The notes beneath the pieces were generated by a model that ran no database searches, was not told where the DNA came from, and saw nothing but the letters and a program-made list of their open reading frames with translations. The position numbers were made by a program, and so were the translations under genes. From JBEKDJ01 sp050014415 (GTDB lineage Bacteria > Desulfobacterota > BSN033 > UBA1163): a stretch of 25,106 nucleotides of DNA. Shown piece after piece: positions 1-6,884 of this stretch. The first letter of the stretch is position 1, and each line of letters begins with the position of its first letter. The stretch covers positions 1 to 25,106 of the forward strand of contig JBEKDJ010000031.1 in the NCBI GenBank assembly GCA_050014415.1, in the 5' to 3' direction.

Positions 1-123
1 GTATTATCAAATGTATTGTTGATGTCAAAATCGCATATTGCGTGGGATAAATACCTACTTCCTCTCATCGTGATACTGTGGGTTTTGAATGCTATCCAAG
101 ATAAAGAAAGTGTGACATTTTAG
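1..123 (+). CDS. 3' end of a membrane-protein gene (partial)
   Basis: The frame is open from the first base and ends at TAG 121-123, giving 40 residues. They end in a hydrophobic stretch (YLLPLIVILWVLNA) followed by a short polar tail (IQDKESVTF). This looks like a last membrane segment with its C-terminal tail. The protein could belong to a membrane glycosyltransferase or polymerase, given the polysaccharide cluster downstream, but the fragment is too short to assign. A perfect 11-bp hairpin starts 9 bases after the stop, which supports this being a true gene end. A chance open frame of this length cannot be excluded. Confidence 0.45.
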   Translation, partial: VLSNVLLMSKSHIAWDKYLLPLIVILWVLNAIQDKESVTF

Positions 124-131
124 CTTTTTAA

Positions 132-160
132 ATAGAACGGGGCTAATCCCCCCGTTCTAT
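132..160 (+). terminator. Perfect 11-bp hairpin after the partial gene
   Basis: Arms 132-142 (ATAGAACGGGG) and 150-160 (CCCCGTTCTAT) pair perfectly around a 7-base loop. The hairpin lies just after the stop codon at 123. There is no T-tract on the 3' side on either strand, so it is not a classical intrinsic terminator. It may protect the mRNA 3' end or terminate weakly. Confidence 0.4.
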
Positions 161-480
161 GGGAGCGATTGTACAGTGCGCTAAATTGTCATAGACTTCT
201 TTCCCCTGCCCACGTCCAGTTTTTACAGCGCTGAAACTTTTAGGAGCAAACCCCTTGGCCGAGCCCCTCGTAGAGGCTCCGCATGCCGCACCCCTTCGCG
301 CTTGTCCACATGGATCTTATACGTTTTGAAGAAGTCCTATGTATTCCTCGGTCAAGTTGCAAACATTTGCTAAGAGATCGGCCTTATGAAGCCTTGAAGG
401 GGGGGGTGGCCAAGGGGAGGGAAATACGGCCATCCCACCCAGCCCATATAGGATAAACAAGAACTGGGGGTGGGCCAGAC
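161..480. other. GC-rich non-coding stretch with small hairpins
   Basis: I see no convincing gene here. A hairpin lies at 261-279 (arms GAGCCCCT and AGAGGCTC, one mismatch, 3-base loop), inside a locally GC-rich block at about 250-305 that differs from the AT-richer sequence on both sides. A run of eight G occurs near 400. The minus strand has an open frame of several dozen codons ending in ...TEEYIGLLQNV at a stop near 321-323, with no recognisable family and no clear start. It may be a decayed gene or mobile-element remnant. Confidence 0.35.
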
Positions 481-491
481 TTCTCTCCTGC

Positions 492-520
492 TTGACATGT
501 GCGACAATTGACGCTATTAT
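492..520 (+). promoter_or_regulatory. Sigma-70 promoter of the RES/Xre operon
   Basis: A perfect -35 box TTGACA (492-497), a 17-bp spacer and a near-consensus -10 box TATTAT (515-520) lie 35 bases before the antitoxin start. Short inverted repeats surround the -10 region: CGACA 502-506 with TGTCG 531-535, and TATGA 525-529 with TCATA 536-540. They are placed where an autoregulating antitoxin would bind. The operator role is inferred. Confidence 0.7.
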
Positions 521-544
521 ATTGTATGAATGTCGTCATATAAC

Positions 545-551
545 AAGGAGG
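545..551 (+). promoter_or_regulatory. Strong ribosome binding site of the antitoxin gene
   Basis: AAGGAGG lies 4 bases before ATG 556 and fixes that start codon. It suits an antitoxin made in excess over a toxin that has no site of its own. Confidence 0.75.
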
Positions 552-555
552 GAGT

Positions 556-975
556 ATGGAGCTTTCGAATGTTGAACAGGTGCTGGGGCTGAAGGAAAAG
601 ATCAGGTCCCAGCTCGATTTGGTCAAGTTGGGTGGAAAAGGGGTGTCAAAAGGGACCGTGATCAAACTAGCAAAGCATCTATCTATTGGGCTCAAGGGGA
701 TAGCCACACTCCTATCCGTGAACCAACGGACCATTCAGAGGTTGAGTGCAGGGAAGGTCTTCAGTCGCACTGTCTCCGAACGGATACTGCGGATAGCCCT
801 GGTGGCGGCGAGAGGTGAAGAGGTATTCGGAGACCGAGAACGATTCAATATATGGCTGAAAGAACCGAATCAGGCGATGTTAGATCAAACGCCTCTCAGT
901 CTCCTCGCTTCCGACTTCGGTACAGACCTGGTACTTGAAGAACTCGGAAGGATCGAACACGGGATCATCTCCTGA
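556..975 (+). CDS. MbcA/ParS/Xre-type antitoxin of a RES toxin
   Basis: This 139-residue protein is the antitoxin half of a RES/Xre toxin-antitoxin pair. The N-terminal half is a helix-turn-helix region (KHLSIGLKGIATLLSVNQRTIQRL, split by position at about residues 40-63), expected to bind the operon's own promoter. The C-terminal half matches the MbcA/ParS (DUF2384) toxin-binding domain: a GD-x3-F-x-WL stretch near residue 92, then TPLSLLASDFGTDLV, and a closing LGRIEHGI motif near the end, where the family inserts its tail into the toxin active site. The gene has a strong promoter and ribosome binding site. Its TGA overlaps the toxin ATG by one base, so the toxin is translationally coupled. 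All family landmarks are present, so it is probably functional. Confidence 0.9.
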   Translation: MELSNVEQVLGLKEKIRSQLDLVKLGGKGVSKGTVIKLAKHLSIGLKGIATLLSVNQRTIQRLSAGKVFSRTVSERILRIALVAARGEEVFGDRERFNIWLKEPNQAMLDQTPLSLLASDFGTDLVLEELGRIEHGIIS

Positions 976-1433
976 TGGTTGTCTACCGAATTGTAAAGAG
1001 TGGACACGCCCGCGATCTCTCGGGTATTGGACCGAGGCTATACGGCGGGCGCTGGAACCCCAAGGGCGTTAGTGTTATCTACACGTCAGAGAGCAGGGCC
1101 TTGGCTGCCCTTGAGTTCTATGTTCACCTGAGCCGTGCAGTTATTCTGCCTGGCCTCAGCGTGGTGTCTATTGAGATTCCTGACAGCGTATCCAGGAAGG
1201 AAATAAACGCAATCGATCTGCCGAAGAACTGGCGTACCTATCCTGCTCCTCCTGAACTTGCGGTCATCGGCGCAAAATGGGTCAGGTTAAGAGAGAGTCT
1301 CCTTCTCCATGTTCCCTCGGTAATCATGCCGCCCGAACGCAACGTCCTCATCAACCCGGTGCACCCAGAAATGAAGAAGGTACAAATAATCGAGATTGAG
1401 GAGTATGTTCTCGATCAGCGGCTGATTTTCTGA
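975..1433 (+). CDS. RES-domain toxin (NAD+-degrading family)
   Basis: This 152-residue protein covers the whole RES domain, and its length is normal for the family. Visible landmarks are YRI at residues 4-6, the hallmark GGRWNPKG at 24-31, Tyr36 in VIYTSES, Glu47 in LAALEFY, and the segment VPSVIMPPERNVLINPVHP near 113-131. The conserved Arg, Tyr, Glu and Ser of the NAD+-binding pocket can therefore be placed. Characterised RES toxins deplete or use NAD+, arresting growth unless bound by the Xre partner. Here the start overlaps the antitoxin stop (TGATG). The 3' end runs directly into the truncated hepT relic on the other strand, so this module sits at a recombination junction. Activity is inferred from the family. 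Confidence 0.9.
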   Translation: MVVYRIVKSGHARDLSGIGPRLYGGRWNPKGVSVIYTSESRALAALEFYVHLSRAVILPGLSVVSIEIPDSVSRKEINAIDLPKNWRTYPAPPELAVIGAKWVRLRESLLLHVPSVIMPPERNVLINPVHPEMKKVQIIEIEEYVLDQRLIF

Positions 1434-1525
1434 ACTGCACGCGGAATCGCTGCCAAGCGCCTTAACTTCTTTACGTATTCCATCAAATTATTGAGTATAC
1501 CTTCAACCTTTTCGGGTTTTACCAT
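1415..1525 (-). pseudogene. hepT: Truncated HepT (HEPN/DUF86) toxin, N-terminal 36 codons only
   Basis: On the minus strand an ATG at 1523-1525 opens a 36-codon frame overlapping the end of the nucleotidyltransferase gene by 23 bases. This is the usual coupled layout of MntA/HepT pairs. Its start, MVKPEKVEGILNNLMEYV followed by KKLRRLAAIP, is typical of the first helix of HepT toxins, which run to about 130-140 residues. After about residue 29 the similarity ends (RAVQKISR, then TGA at 1415-1417). The last 19 bases lie inside the 3' end of the RES gene. The RNase active site (Rx4-6H) would lie in the missing part, so no toxin can be made. Loss of the rest by insertion or deletion at the RES module edge is inferred. 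Confidence 0.7.
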
Positions 1526-1991
1526 GGATCAGACCTTCCTTATTTTTTTGTTGGAAGAACGAAGTCCGCATCATCTCAACCACCAGCAAAAAGTCGAAGT
1601 ATCGTTTACGGGTGGAGATCTCATACTGACCACAAAACGCTTCAACCTTGCTTTGCAGGAGAACACCCTCTGAGACTACCCTCCCTTGCACTGCTAGTGG
1701 AGCAACGTCTAGGGCACGTACATCTCTTTCTCGGACACCACAGCAACGTTCTATCTCAGCCGCTATGTTGAACTCCGACTGGATCCGCTCATAAGCAGAA
1801 AGGGCACATCCTGGTTCAAGGACCAGGCCGATATCCAGATCGTTGGTTGGTAATGCACTACCATCCACCATCGACCCATAAAGATAGGCCAGCATCACTG
1901 GCCCGCGAAATAGAATCGTTGGGATTTCTGCCTGGAAACATTGAAACAGATTGGACCCTGTTGTTTCGAACCGATGGTATTTCGTTGTCAA
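1503..1991 (-). CDS. mntA: MntA-type nucleotidyltransferase antitoxin (orphaned)
   Basis: This protein of up to 162 residues belongs to the minimal nucleotidyltransferase family. The hallmark is YLYGSMVDGSALPTNDLDIG at about residues 37-56, which fits the GSx10DxD signature of MntA antitoxins. These AMPylate a tyrosine of the HepT RNase toxin to silence it. The C-terminal half is a helical region ending in FLLVVEMMRTSFFQQ. The start at 1989-1991 is TTG directly after an in-frame stop, with no good ribosome binding site, so it is uncertain; a downstream start would still keep the motif. The partner hepT is reduced to its first 36 codons, so this gene is an orphan. It diverges from wecB. Confidence 0.8.
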   Translation of the reverse strand: MTTKYHRFETTGSNLFQCFQAEIPTILFRGPVMLAYLYGSMVDGSALPTNDLDIGLVLEPGCALSAYERIQSEFNIAAEIERCCGVRERDVRALDVAPLAVQGRVVSEGVLLQSKVEAFCGQYEISTRKRYFDFLLVVEMMRTSFFQQKNKEGLIHGKTRKG

Positions 1992-2104
1992 GGATTATCT
2001 TATATCGTGTTTTCCCCTTTATCTAACCCCCGACTCGTTTTCGTCATTTTTTCCGCCTGCCATTGTCATGATGGGTTTGTCGTCTCCGTTTCCCTCACAA
2101 CCTA

Positions 2105-2133
2105 TTGAAAACTTTTGGAATAAATGGTAATTA
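2105..2133 (+). promoter_or_regulatory. Probable promoter of the polysaccharide cluster
   Basis: TTGAAA (2105-2110), a 17-bp spacer and TAATTA (2128-2133) preceded by an extended -10 TGG (2125-2127). Transcription would begin near 2140, downstream of the first in-frame ATG of wecB (2134). This supports the internal start at 2164. Confidence 0.45.
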
Positions 2134-2163
2134 ATGGCATACTTTATTCTGATCGAGATTCCT

Positions 2164-3315
2164 ATGAAAATTGTGACTATTTTTGGGACAAGGCCGGAGG
2201 CGATTAAACTGGCCCCGGTTGTTAAAGCCCTGGAAAGTCATCGAGATCAATTTCATTCATTGGTCTGCGTGACTGCGCAGCACCGGGAGATGTTGGATCA
2301 AGTCCTCCGTATCTTCGATATCCAGCCGGACCATGACCTCAATATCATGAAACCGAGGCAAGATCTCTTTGGAATAACTTCAGAAATATTATTGAAGCTC
2401 AGAGACCTCCTGCGAGAAATTAAACCCGATCTCATTCTAGTCCAAGGGGATACAACCACCACCTTTGCGGCAAGCCTTGCTGCCTTTTATCGAAAGATAA
2501 GAGTTGGCCATGTCGAGGCAGGACTTAGGACAAGCGATAGATACAGACCCTTTCCAGAAGAGATCAATCGCCACTTGACCTCTGTAGTGGCTGACTATCA
2601 TTTTGCTCCGACTGAGAAAGCCAAGCTCAATCTATTGAAAGAGGGGATACCAAACGATTGCATCTATGTAACAGGCAATACTGTGATCGATACCCTCTTA
2701 TGGATTCTGAAAAAACAATCCCTTCCTGAGAATCAAAAGAGAATGGAAGATTATTTTCCAGAGAAAGTTGGAATATCAATGGATGACCGAAGATTGATCC
2801 TGGTGACTGCTCATCGCCGTGAAAGCTTCGGAAAAGGTTTTGAAGATATTTGTCAGGCCTTAAGAGAGATTGCCTTAAGAAATCCGGGTGTACAAATCAT
2901 CTATCCTGTTCATCTCAATCCAAATGTGCAAGAACCTGTCTATCGGATTATTGGAAAGATGGATCGAATCCATCTTATCGAACCCCTTGAATACGAACCT
3001 TTTGTCTATCTTATGAATCGATCCTATCTCATCCTTACTGATTCAGGAGGCATTCAAGAAGAGGCTCCGTCCCTCGGAAAACCTGTCCTGGTGATGAGGG
3101 AAGTCACAGAAAGACCCGAAGCGATAGAGGCAGGGACGGCGAAGCTCGTTGGGACTCAGATGGAAAATATCGTTCGTGAAACACAGAAATTACTAGATCA
3201 ACCAGAGGCTTACAGGAAGATGGCCAACATTAAGAACCCATATGGTGACGGGAAGTCTGCTGAGCGAATCGTCCAGATTCTTTCTCAAAATCCACCCTTC
3301 AACTCGCCAGCCTAA
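2164..3315 (+). CDS. wecB: UDP-N-acetylglucosamine 2-epimerase (non-hydrolysing)
   Basis: This cytoplasmic enzyme interconverts UDP-GlcNAc and UDP-ManNAc to supply ManNAc-type sugars for surface polysaccharide. The protein has 383 residues, the usual WecB/MnaA length. It opens with MKIVTIFGTRPEAIKLAPVV (residues 1-20), carries VQGDTTTTFA, the catalytic stretch HVEAGLRTSDRYRPFPEE, then TAHRRESFG and the UDP-binding DSGGIQEEAPSLGKPVL near the C-terminus. The frame is open 10 codons further upstream (ATG 2134), but those residues (AYFILIEIP) are not family-like and the predicted transcription start lies after them, so I choose 2164. It is the first gene of the cluster. No ManNAc dehydrogenase (wecC) follows, so ManNAc itself may be used, or wecC lies elsewhere. 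Confidence 0.93.
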   Translation: MKIVTIFGTRPEAIKLAPVVKALESHRDQFHSLVCVTAQHREMLDQVLRIFDIQPDHDLNIMKPRQDLFGITSEILLKLRDLLREIKPDLILVQGDTTTTFAASLAAFYRKIRVGHVEAGLRTSDRYRPFPEEINRHLTSVVADYHFAPTEKAKLNLLKEGIPNDCIYVTGNTVIDTLLWILKKQSLPENQKRMEDYFPEKVGISMDDRRLILVTAHRRESFGKGFEDICQALREIALRNPGVQIIYPVHLNPNVQEPVYRIIGKMDRIHLIEPLEYEPFVYLMNRSYLILTDSGGIQEEAPSLGKPVLVMREVTERPEAIEAGTAKLVGTQMENIVRETQKLLDQPEAYRKMANIKNPYGDGKSAERIVQILSQNPPFNSPA

Positions 3316-3409
3316 AGGGTGGGCCGTTCGGCTGAGCCCTCGGGCTGAGCTTGGGCTGAAGGCTGACGCCGAAGCCTTGGGTGCCTCGAGCGGCTCTAAA
3401 AAACATAAA
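3316..3409. repeat. GC-rich spacer with four GGCTGA repeats
   Basis: GGCTGA recurs at 3330-3335, 3343-3348, 3354-3359 and 3361-3366, and the first three are extended to similar 9-mers (CGGCTGAGC, GGGCTGAGC, GGGCTGAAG). Several GGC/GCC stretches could fold into hairpins, for example AGGCT...AGCCT around 3360-3377. The block is much more GC-rich than the genes beside it. It separates wecB from the first glycosyltransferase. Confidence 0.5.
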
Positions 3410-4600
3410 ATGAATAAAATGCCAACCGAGATCGTCTATTTTGCCGTGAACCGATGGGACAGCATGGTCCAGCGGGAGCAGCTTCTGATGATGGGGCTGA
3501 GCCGCACCTACCGTATCCTTTTCATCGACCCTCCACTTTCGTTCCTGACCATTCTGTTTGGAAAAATCCAAGGGAAGAAATGGAGATTCAAAAGCTCTCT
3601 CCAGAAGATCAACGAGAAACTCCTTATCTATACCCCACCTGCCTTTCCTCCGTTCAGCCAATATTTCCAATGGGCGAATTCATTTCATACAGGTCTCTTA
3701 GTTTTCTTGACCAAGAGTTTATTAAAGAAACTATTTTTTAAAGATTTTATCCTTGGAATCGCAAGGCCCTTTCTTAGCCCAGTTGTCAAAGAGCTTCATC
3801 CCATATTGTCTTACTATGACTGCTCAGATGACTATCTAGAATTCCCTGGTTTGAATGTAGATAAGGGGATGCTGAGGCGATCAGAAGAAGAGCTTCTTAG
3901 ATCGGTCGATCTAGTCTTCTGCTCTTCTCACTGGCTCAAGGAGGACAAGAGCCATTTTAGTAAGAGCTGTTTCTTAATTCCGAATGGAGTTGATCTCACA
4001 TCACTTCAAAATAACGATCCGAATATAGAGATCCCCCCGGATATGGCGGGGATTAAGAAACCCATTTTGGGATATATTGGTACGATTGGTGAACGTTTCG
4101 ATCTTGATGCCCTAATAGGTGTAGCAGAGGCACGACCTGATTGGTCAATCGTTTTGATTGGGCCTCTAACGTCTAAGCGCTCTTCTTCATTTTTCAAAAG
4201 CCTTTCAAATATTTATTGGTTGGGGGAGAAGGCTTACAAGGAACTTCATAAGTATTTGAAGATGTTTGATGTGGGACTGATTCCATTCAAAGTGAATGAA
4301 TTTACCCAAAGGGTTTACCCTACGAAATTTCATCAATATCTAGGAGCCGGGATACCCATTGTCTCATCCCCTCTGCCTGATCTGGAACTTTTCCCCGCAT
4401 GCGTGGAGTTCTACTCCGACGTTAAAGAGATGGAGGTGAAAATAGAGAAGTCACTTAAGGAAGATTCAGCAAGAAAGGCATTTGAGAGAAGGAAGGTGGC
4501 CAGTGAGAATACTTGGGATCGAAGGGTGGAATCGATGATTCAGATTTTTGATAGATTCCTTCGCGGGGGGATACAGCCAACGGAAGAAGCGGGAACATAA
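3410..4600 (+). CDS. Glycosyltransferase, GT-B fold, TuaH-like
   Basis: This 396-residue protein resembles retaining GT-B glycosyltransferases of the group that includes TuaH (teichuronic acid synthesis). The segment ILSYYDCSDDYLEFPG in the first half and LVFCSSHWLKEDK...FLIPNGVDL around the domain boundary are characteristic. The C-terminal Rossmann half begins near KKPILGYIGTIGERFD and ends with a donor-binding region, YPTKFHQYLGAGIPIVSSPLP. It probably adds one sugar to the lipid-linked repeat unit on the cytoplasmic face. The frame is open back to 3242, inside wecB, but that part is the repeat-rich spacer. MNKMPTEIVYFA at 3410 (or the ATG at 3419) is the better start, though neither has a clear ribosome binding site. 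Sugar and linkage cannot be predicted. Confidence 0.8.
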   Translation: MNKMPTEIVYFAVNRWDSMVQREQLLMMGLSRTYRILFIDPPLSFLTILFGKIQGKKWRFKSSLQKINEKLLIYTPPAFPPFSQYFQWANSFHTGLLVFLTKSLLKKLFFKDFILGIARPFLSPVVKELHPILSYYDCSDDYLEFPGLNVDKGMLRRSEEELLRSVDLVFCSSHWLKEDKSHFSKSCFLIPNGVDLTSLQNNDPNIEIPPDMAGIKKPILGYIGTIGERFDLDALIGVAEARPDWSIVLIGPLTSKRSSSFFKSLSNIYWLGEKAYKELHKYLKMFDVGLIPFKVNEFTQRVYPTKFHQYLGAGIPIVSSPLPDLELFPACVEFYSDVKEMEVKIEKSLKEDSARKAFERRKVASENTWDRRVESMIQIFDRFLRGGIQPTEEAGT

Positions 4601-4697
4601 CTTTTTTACAATTAGCCGTTCGCTTTCAGCTATTAGCAGGAGACAATCTAAAGGCTAAGGCTGATTTTTGACAGCTTGTATCTACTGAAGGAATGAA
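4601..4697. repeat. Spacer with a degenerate interspersed repeat
   Basis: The 16-mer GCTTTCAGCTATTAGC (4622-4637) is similar, in inverted orientation and with one gap, to 18453-18468 (GCTAACAAGCTGAAAG) between gspJ and gspK. Both lie in spacers, which suggests a low-copy degenerate intergenic repeat. The two copies are short, so this is tentative. AAGGA at 4688-4692 is the ribosome binding site of the next gene. Confidence 0.35.
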
Positions 4698-5624
4698 ATG
4701 GATCTTTCGGTCATTATTGTCACTTTTAATTCTTCTCCATACATTGAAGGGTGTCTTCGCTCAATGATTGGACAACTGCAAGGGTTGACTTATGAGTTGA
4801 TCATCGTAGACAATGACTCCAAAGATGAGACTTGTAAAATCATCGAAAGGGAATTTCCTCAAGCTATTTTAATTCGAAATAGGTTTAATGCAGGTTTCGC
4901 CAAGGGAAATAATCTTGCTCTTCGGAACGCAAAAGGTGAATTTGTCCTCCTCATCAACCCGGATACAATCTGGGAGAAAGGAGACTTGAAAAAGGCGATA
5001 GGATTTCTAAGAGAACATCTGAGAGTGGGGGCCTTGGGATGTCGAATCATCCTTGAGAATGGATCCAGGCAGAAATCGAATGGAAATTTCCCAACTCTCA
5101 TGAGAGAGCTGAGAGAGGCTTTTTATTTACCAAGACTCTTTCCACGATCACCCTGGGCAGAAGGGGTTTACATCTATGAGGATTTCTTGAGACCGAGGCC
5201 CGTGGACTGGGTCTCCTGTACCTTTTTTCTTGGCGATCAGCGATTGATGTCTGAGATCGGATTCTTTGACGAGCGATATTTTATGTATTACGAAGATATT
5301 GATCTGTCAAAAAGAATAGAGGAAAAAGGAAAGATGGTCTATTACTATCCTGAGATCGAGGTCATCCATTATCAGAAATGGCCAGCGACCATCGATTTTG
5401 GCGGAAGTCCTTACATCTACTTTCGTAGGTACTTTGGGTCACGTTTTGCGGAGGTTTTAAGATATATTCTTATTTTGAAGACCCTTCTGAGGCTCCTAAC
5501 ACTTCTCCCTCTTGCTCTTATTCCAGAGAAGAAGGTTTACAGAGAGAAGATCAAATCCAATTATCTGACACTGAGATTCCACCTTTTTCAAGCACCCAGA
5601 GTTACGAAGAGGGGGGAAGTTTGA
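4698..5624 (+). CDS. Glycosyltransferase family 2, rhamnosyltransferase-like
   Basis: This 308-residue inverting GT-A enzyme has the family-2 N-terminus LSVIIVTFNSSPYIEGCL, nucleotide-binding VDND (37-40), the GFAKGNN loop and LLINPDT at about 84-90, which occupies the metal-binding DxD position. YFMYYEDIDLSKRI near residue 195 carries the ED acceptor/base motif seen in WbbL-type rhamnosyltransferases. A hydrophobic stretch at about 255-275 suggests membrane attachment. It acts on lipid-linked intermediates at the cytoplasmic face. The start is ATG 4698 behind AAGGA. Its stop overlaps the next gene's TTG (TTGA at 5621-5624), so the two are translationally coupled. The specific sugar is unknown. 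Confidence 0.85.
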   Translation: MDLSVIIVTFNSSPYIEGCLRSMIGQLQGLTYELIIVDNDSKDETCKIIEREFPQAILIRNRFNAGFAKGNNLALRNAKGEFVLLINPDTIWEKGDLKKAIGFLREHLRVGALGCRIILENGSRQKSNGNFPTLMRELREAFYLPRLFPRSPWAEGVYIYEDFLRPRPVDWVSCTFFLGDQRLMSEIGFFDERYFMYYEDIDLSKRIEEKGKMVYYYPEIEVIHYQKWPATIDFGGSPYIYFRRYFGSRFAEVLRYILILKTLLRLLTLLPLALIPEKKVYREKIKSNYLTLRFHLFQAPRVTKRGEV

Positions 5625-6829
5625 ACCATAGAAGCAAACCTCTTAAAATAGCGATCCTTGATCACAGCCCTGACATTGGGGGAGCAGAGATTTCAATTCT
5701 AACCTTATGTAAGCACATCAATCGATCTCAATTTAGCATGACGGTGATTCTGCCCTCAAGAGGAAGTTTTTTGAGGGAACTTGATATGTTAAATATTCAT
5801 TCTGAAAAGATTCACCTTCCGATGGAACTAGTTCGGCTAAAAAGGAAGGATACCTTTCGGTCCCCGTTACTTATCCTGGTATATCTATTCTGCATTCAGA
5901 TTTTCCTTGTAAGACTATGCATCTATTTGAAAAAAAATGGGTTTGATTTGGTTTTGACCAACACAATGAAAGCCCATTTCTATGGAAGTGTGGCAGCCTG
6001 TCTTTGTCGTATCTCATTGGTTTGGAGATTTCACGATGTCCTTTCACCCATTGATTTCAGTCCCCTATTCATCAGGATCATTAGATTTCTTGGTAATTGG
6101 CTTCCCAATAAGATATTGGCAGTGTCAATGATCACAAAGGAGTTTCTGGTAAAGAATGGCTTAAGGGAGGATAAAATAGACGTCATCTTCGGCGGAATCG
6201 ATAGTGAACTTTTTGAAATTGAAGATCTTTCTAAAGATATTAGAAAAGAGCTCGGGATAGAAAGCAAAGTGAAACTGGTTGGTTGTATCGGAAGAATTAT
6301 CCCGGAGAAGGGCCAGAAATCATTACTGTTGGCTATTCCTGAAGTCATCCGAAAATGCCCGGAGACTTTTTTCTTGATTATTGGGGAGATATTCCTCAAA
6401 GATGAGGAATACAAAAAGGAACTATTTGAAATAATAAAGAAAAATAGAATTGAAGATCGCATAAGGTTTGCCGGTTTTAGAAAAGATATCGGAGATGTGA
6501 TAAGATCGCTTGACATTGTGGTATTTCCCTCGCTGGTCCCAGAATCCTTTGGGCTTTCCGTTCTGGAGGCAATGGCCCTCGGAAAACCGGTTATCGCTTC
6601 AAATACTGGTGGCGTTGGCGAAATCATCGAAGATGGAGTTACCGGCATGCTCATTGAGCCGAATCATCCTGAGCAGATCGCGGATCGGATCGTCCGTCTC
6701 TTTAGTAACAAGGAGATCTACAATAGCATTGCACAAAGAGCGAAAGAGATGGCAGACAAACGATTCTCATTGCCGAAGTACGTTACCGCCATGGAGGAGG
6801 CTTTTAAGGAGGCGTTACGGTTTCCTTGA
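5621..6829 (+). CDS. Glycosyltransferase family 4
   Basis: This 402-residue GT-B protein has two Rossmann domains. The N-terminal one opens with KIAILDHSPDIGGAEISI (residues 9-26), including the GGAE motif of GT4 enzymes. The C-terminal one runs from about 216 (KLVGCIGRIIPEKGQ). The donor-binding E-x7-E motif is E308/E316 in PESFGLSVLEAMALGKPVIA, followed by NTGGVGEII. It likely extends the repeat unit. The start is TTG at 5621, inside the previous stop (TTGA), with a purine-rich AAGAGGGGGGAAG just upstream. No better in-frame start exists before the conserved KIAIL, so the TTG is accepted. Confidence 0.87.
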   Translation: MNHRSKPLKIAILDHSPDIGGAEISILTLCKHINRSQFSMTVILPSRGSFLRELDMLNIHSEKIHLPMELVRLKRKDTFRSPLLILVYLFCIQIFLVRLCIYLKKNGFDLVLTNTMKAHFYGSVAACLCRISLVWRFHDVLSPIDFSPLFIRIIRFLGNWLPNKILAVSMITKEFLVKNGLREDKIDVIFGGIDSELFEIEDLSKDIRKELGIESKVKLVGCIGRIIPEKGQKSLLLAIPEVIRKCPETFFLIIGEIFLKDEEYKKELFEIIKKNRIEDRIRFAGFRKDIGDVIRSLDIVVFPSLVPESFGLSVLEAMALGKPVIASNTGGVGEIIEDGVTGMLIEPNHPEQIADRIVRLFSNKEIYNSIAQRAKEMADKRFSLPKYVTAMEEAFKEALRFP

Positions 6830-6884
6830 TTAGGCTTTGCGCTATGCTCTGGCCGTGCGGTTTTTCGTCTAGGGGGAAGATTTA

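Noticed and set aside
384..734. 116-codon minus-strand frame over the RES/Xre promoter
   Set aside because: It would run antisense through the antitoxin start, ribosome binding site and promoter, and it is Pro/Ser-rich without motifs.
3242..3409. N-terminal extension of the first glycosyltransferase
   Set aside because: It overlaps wecB and the GGCTGA-rich spacer, and the residues are not glycosyltransferase-like.
6031..6654. 207-codon minus-strand frame opposite the family 4 glycosyltransferase
   Set aside because: Ser/Ile-rich composition typical of an antisense shadow; the + strand gene has clear GT4 motifs.
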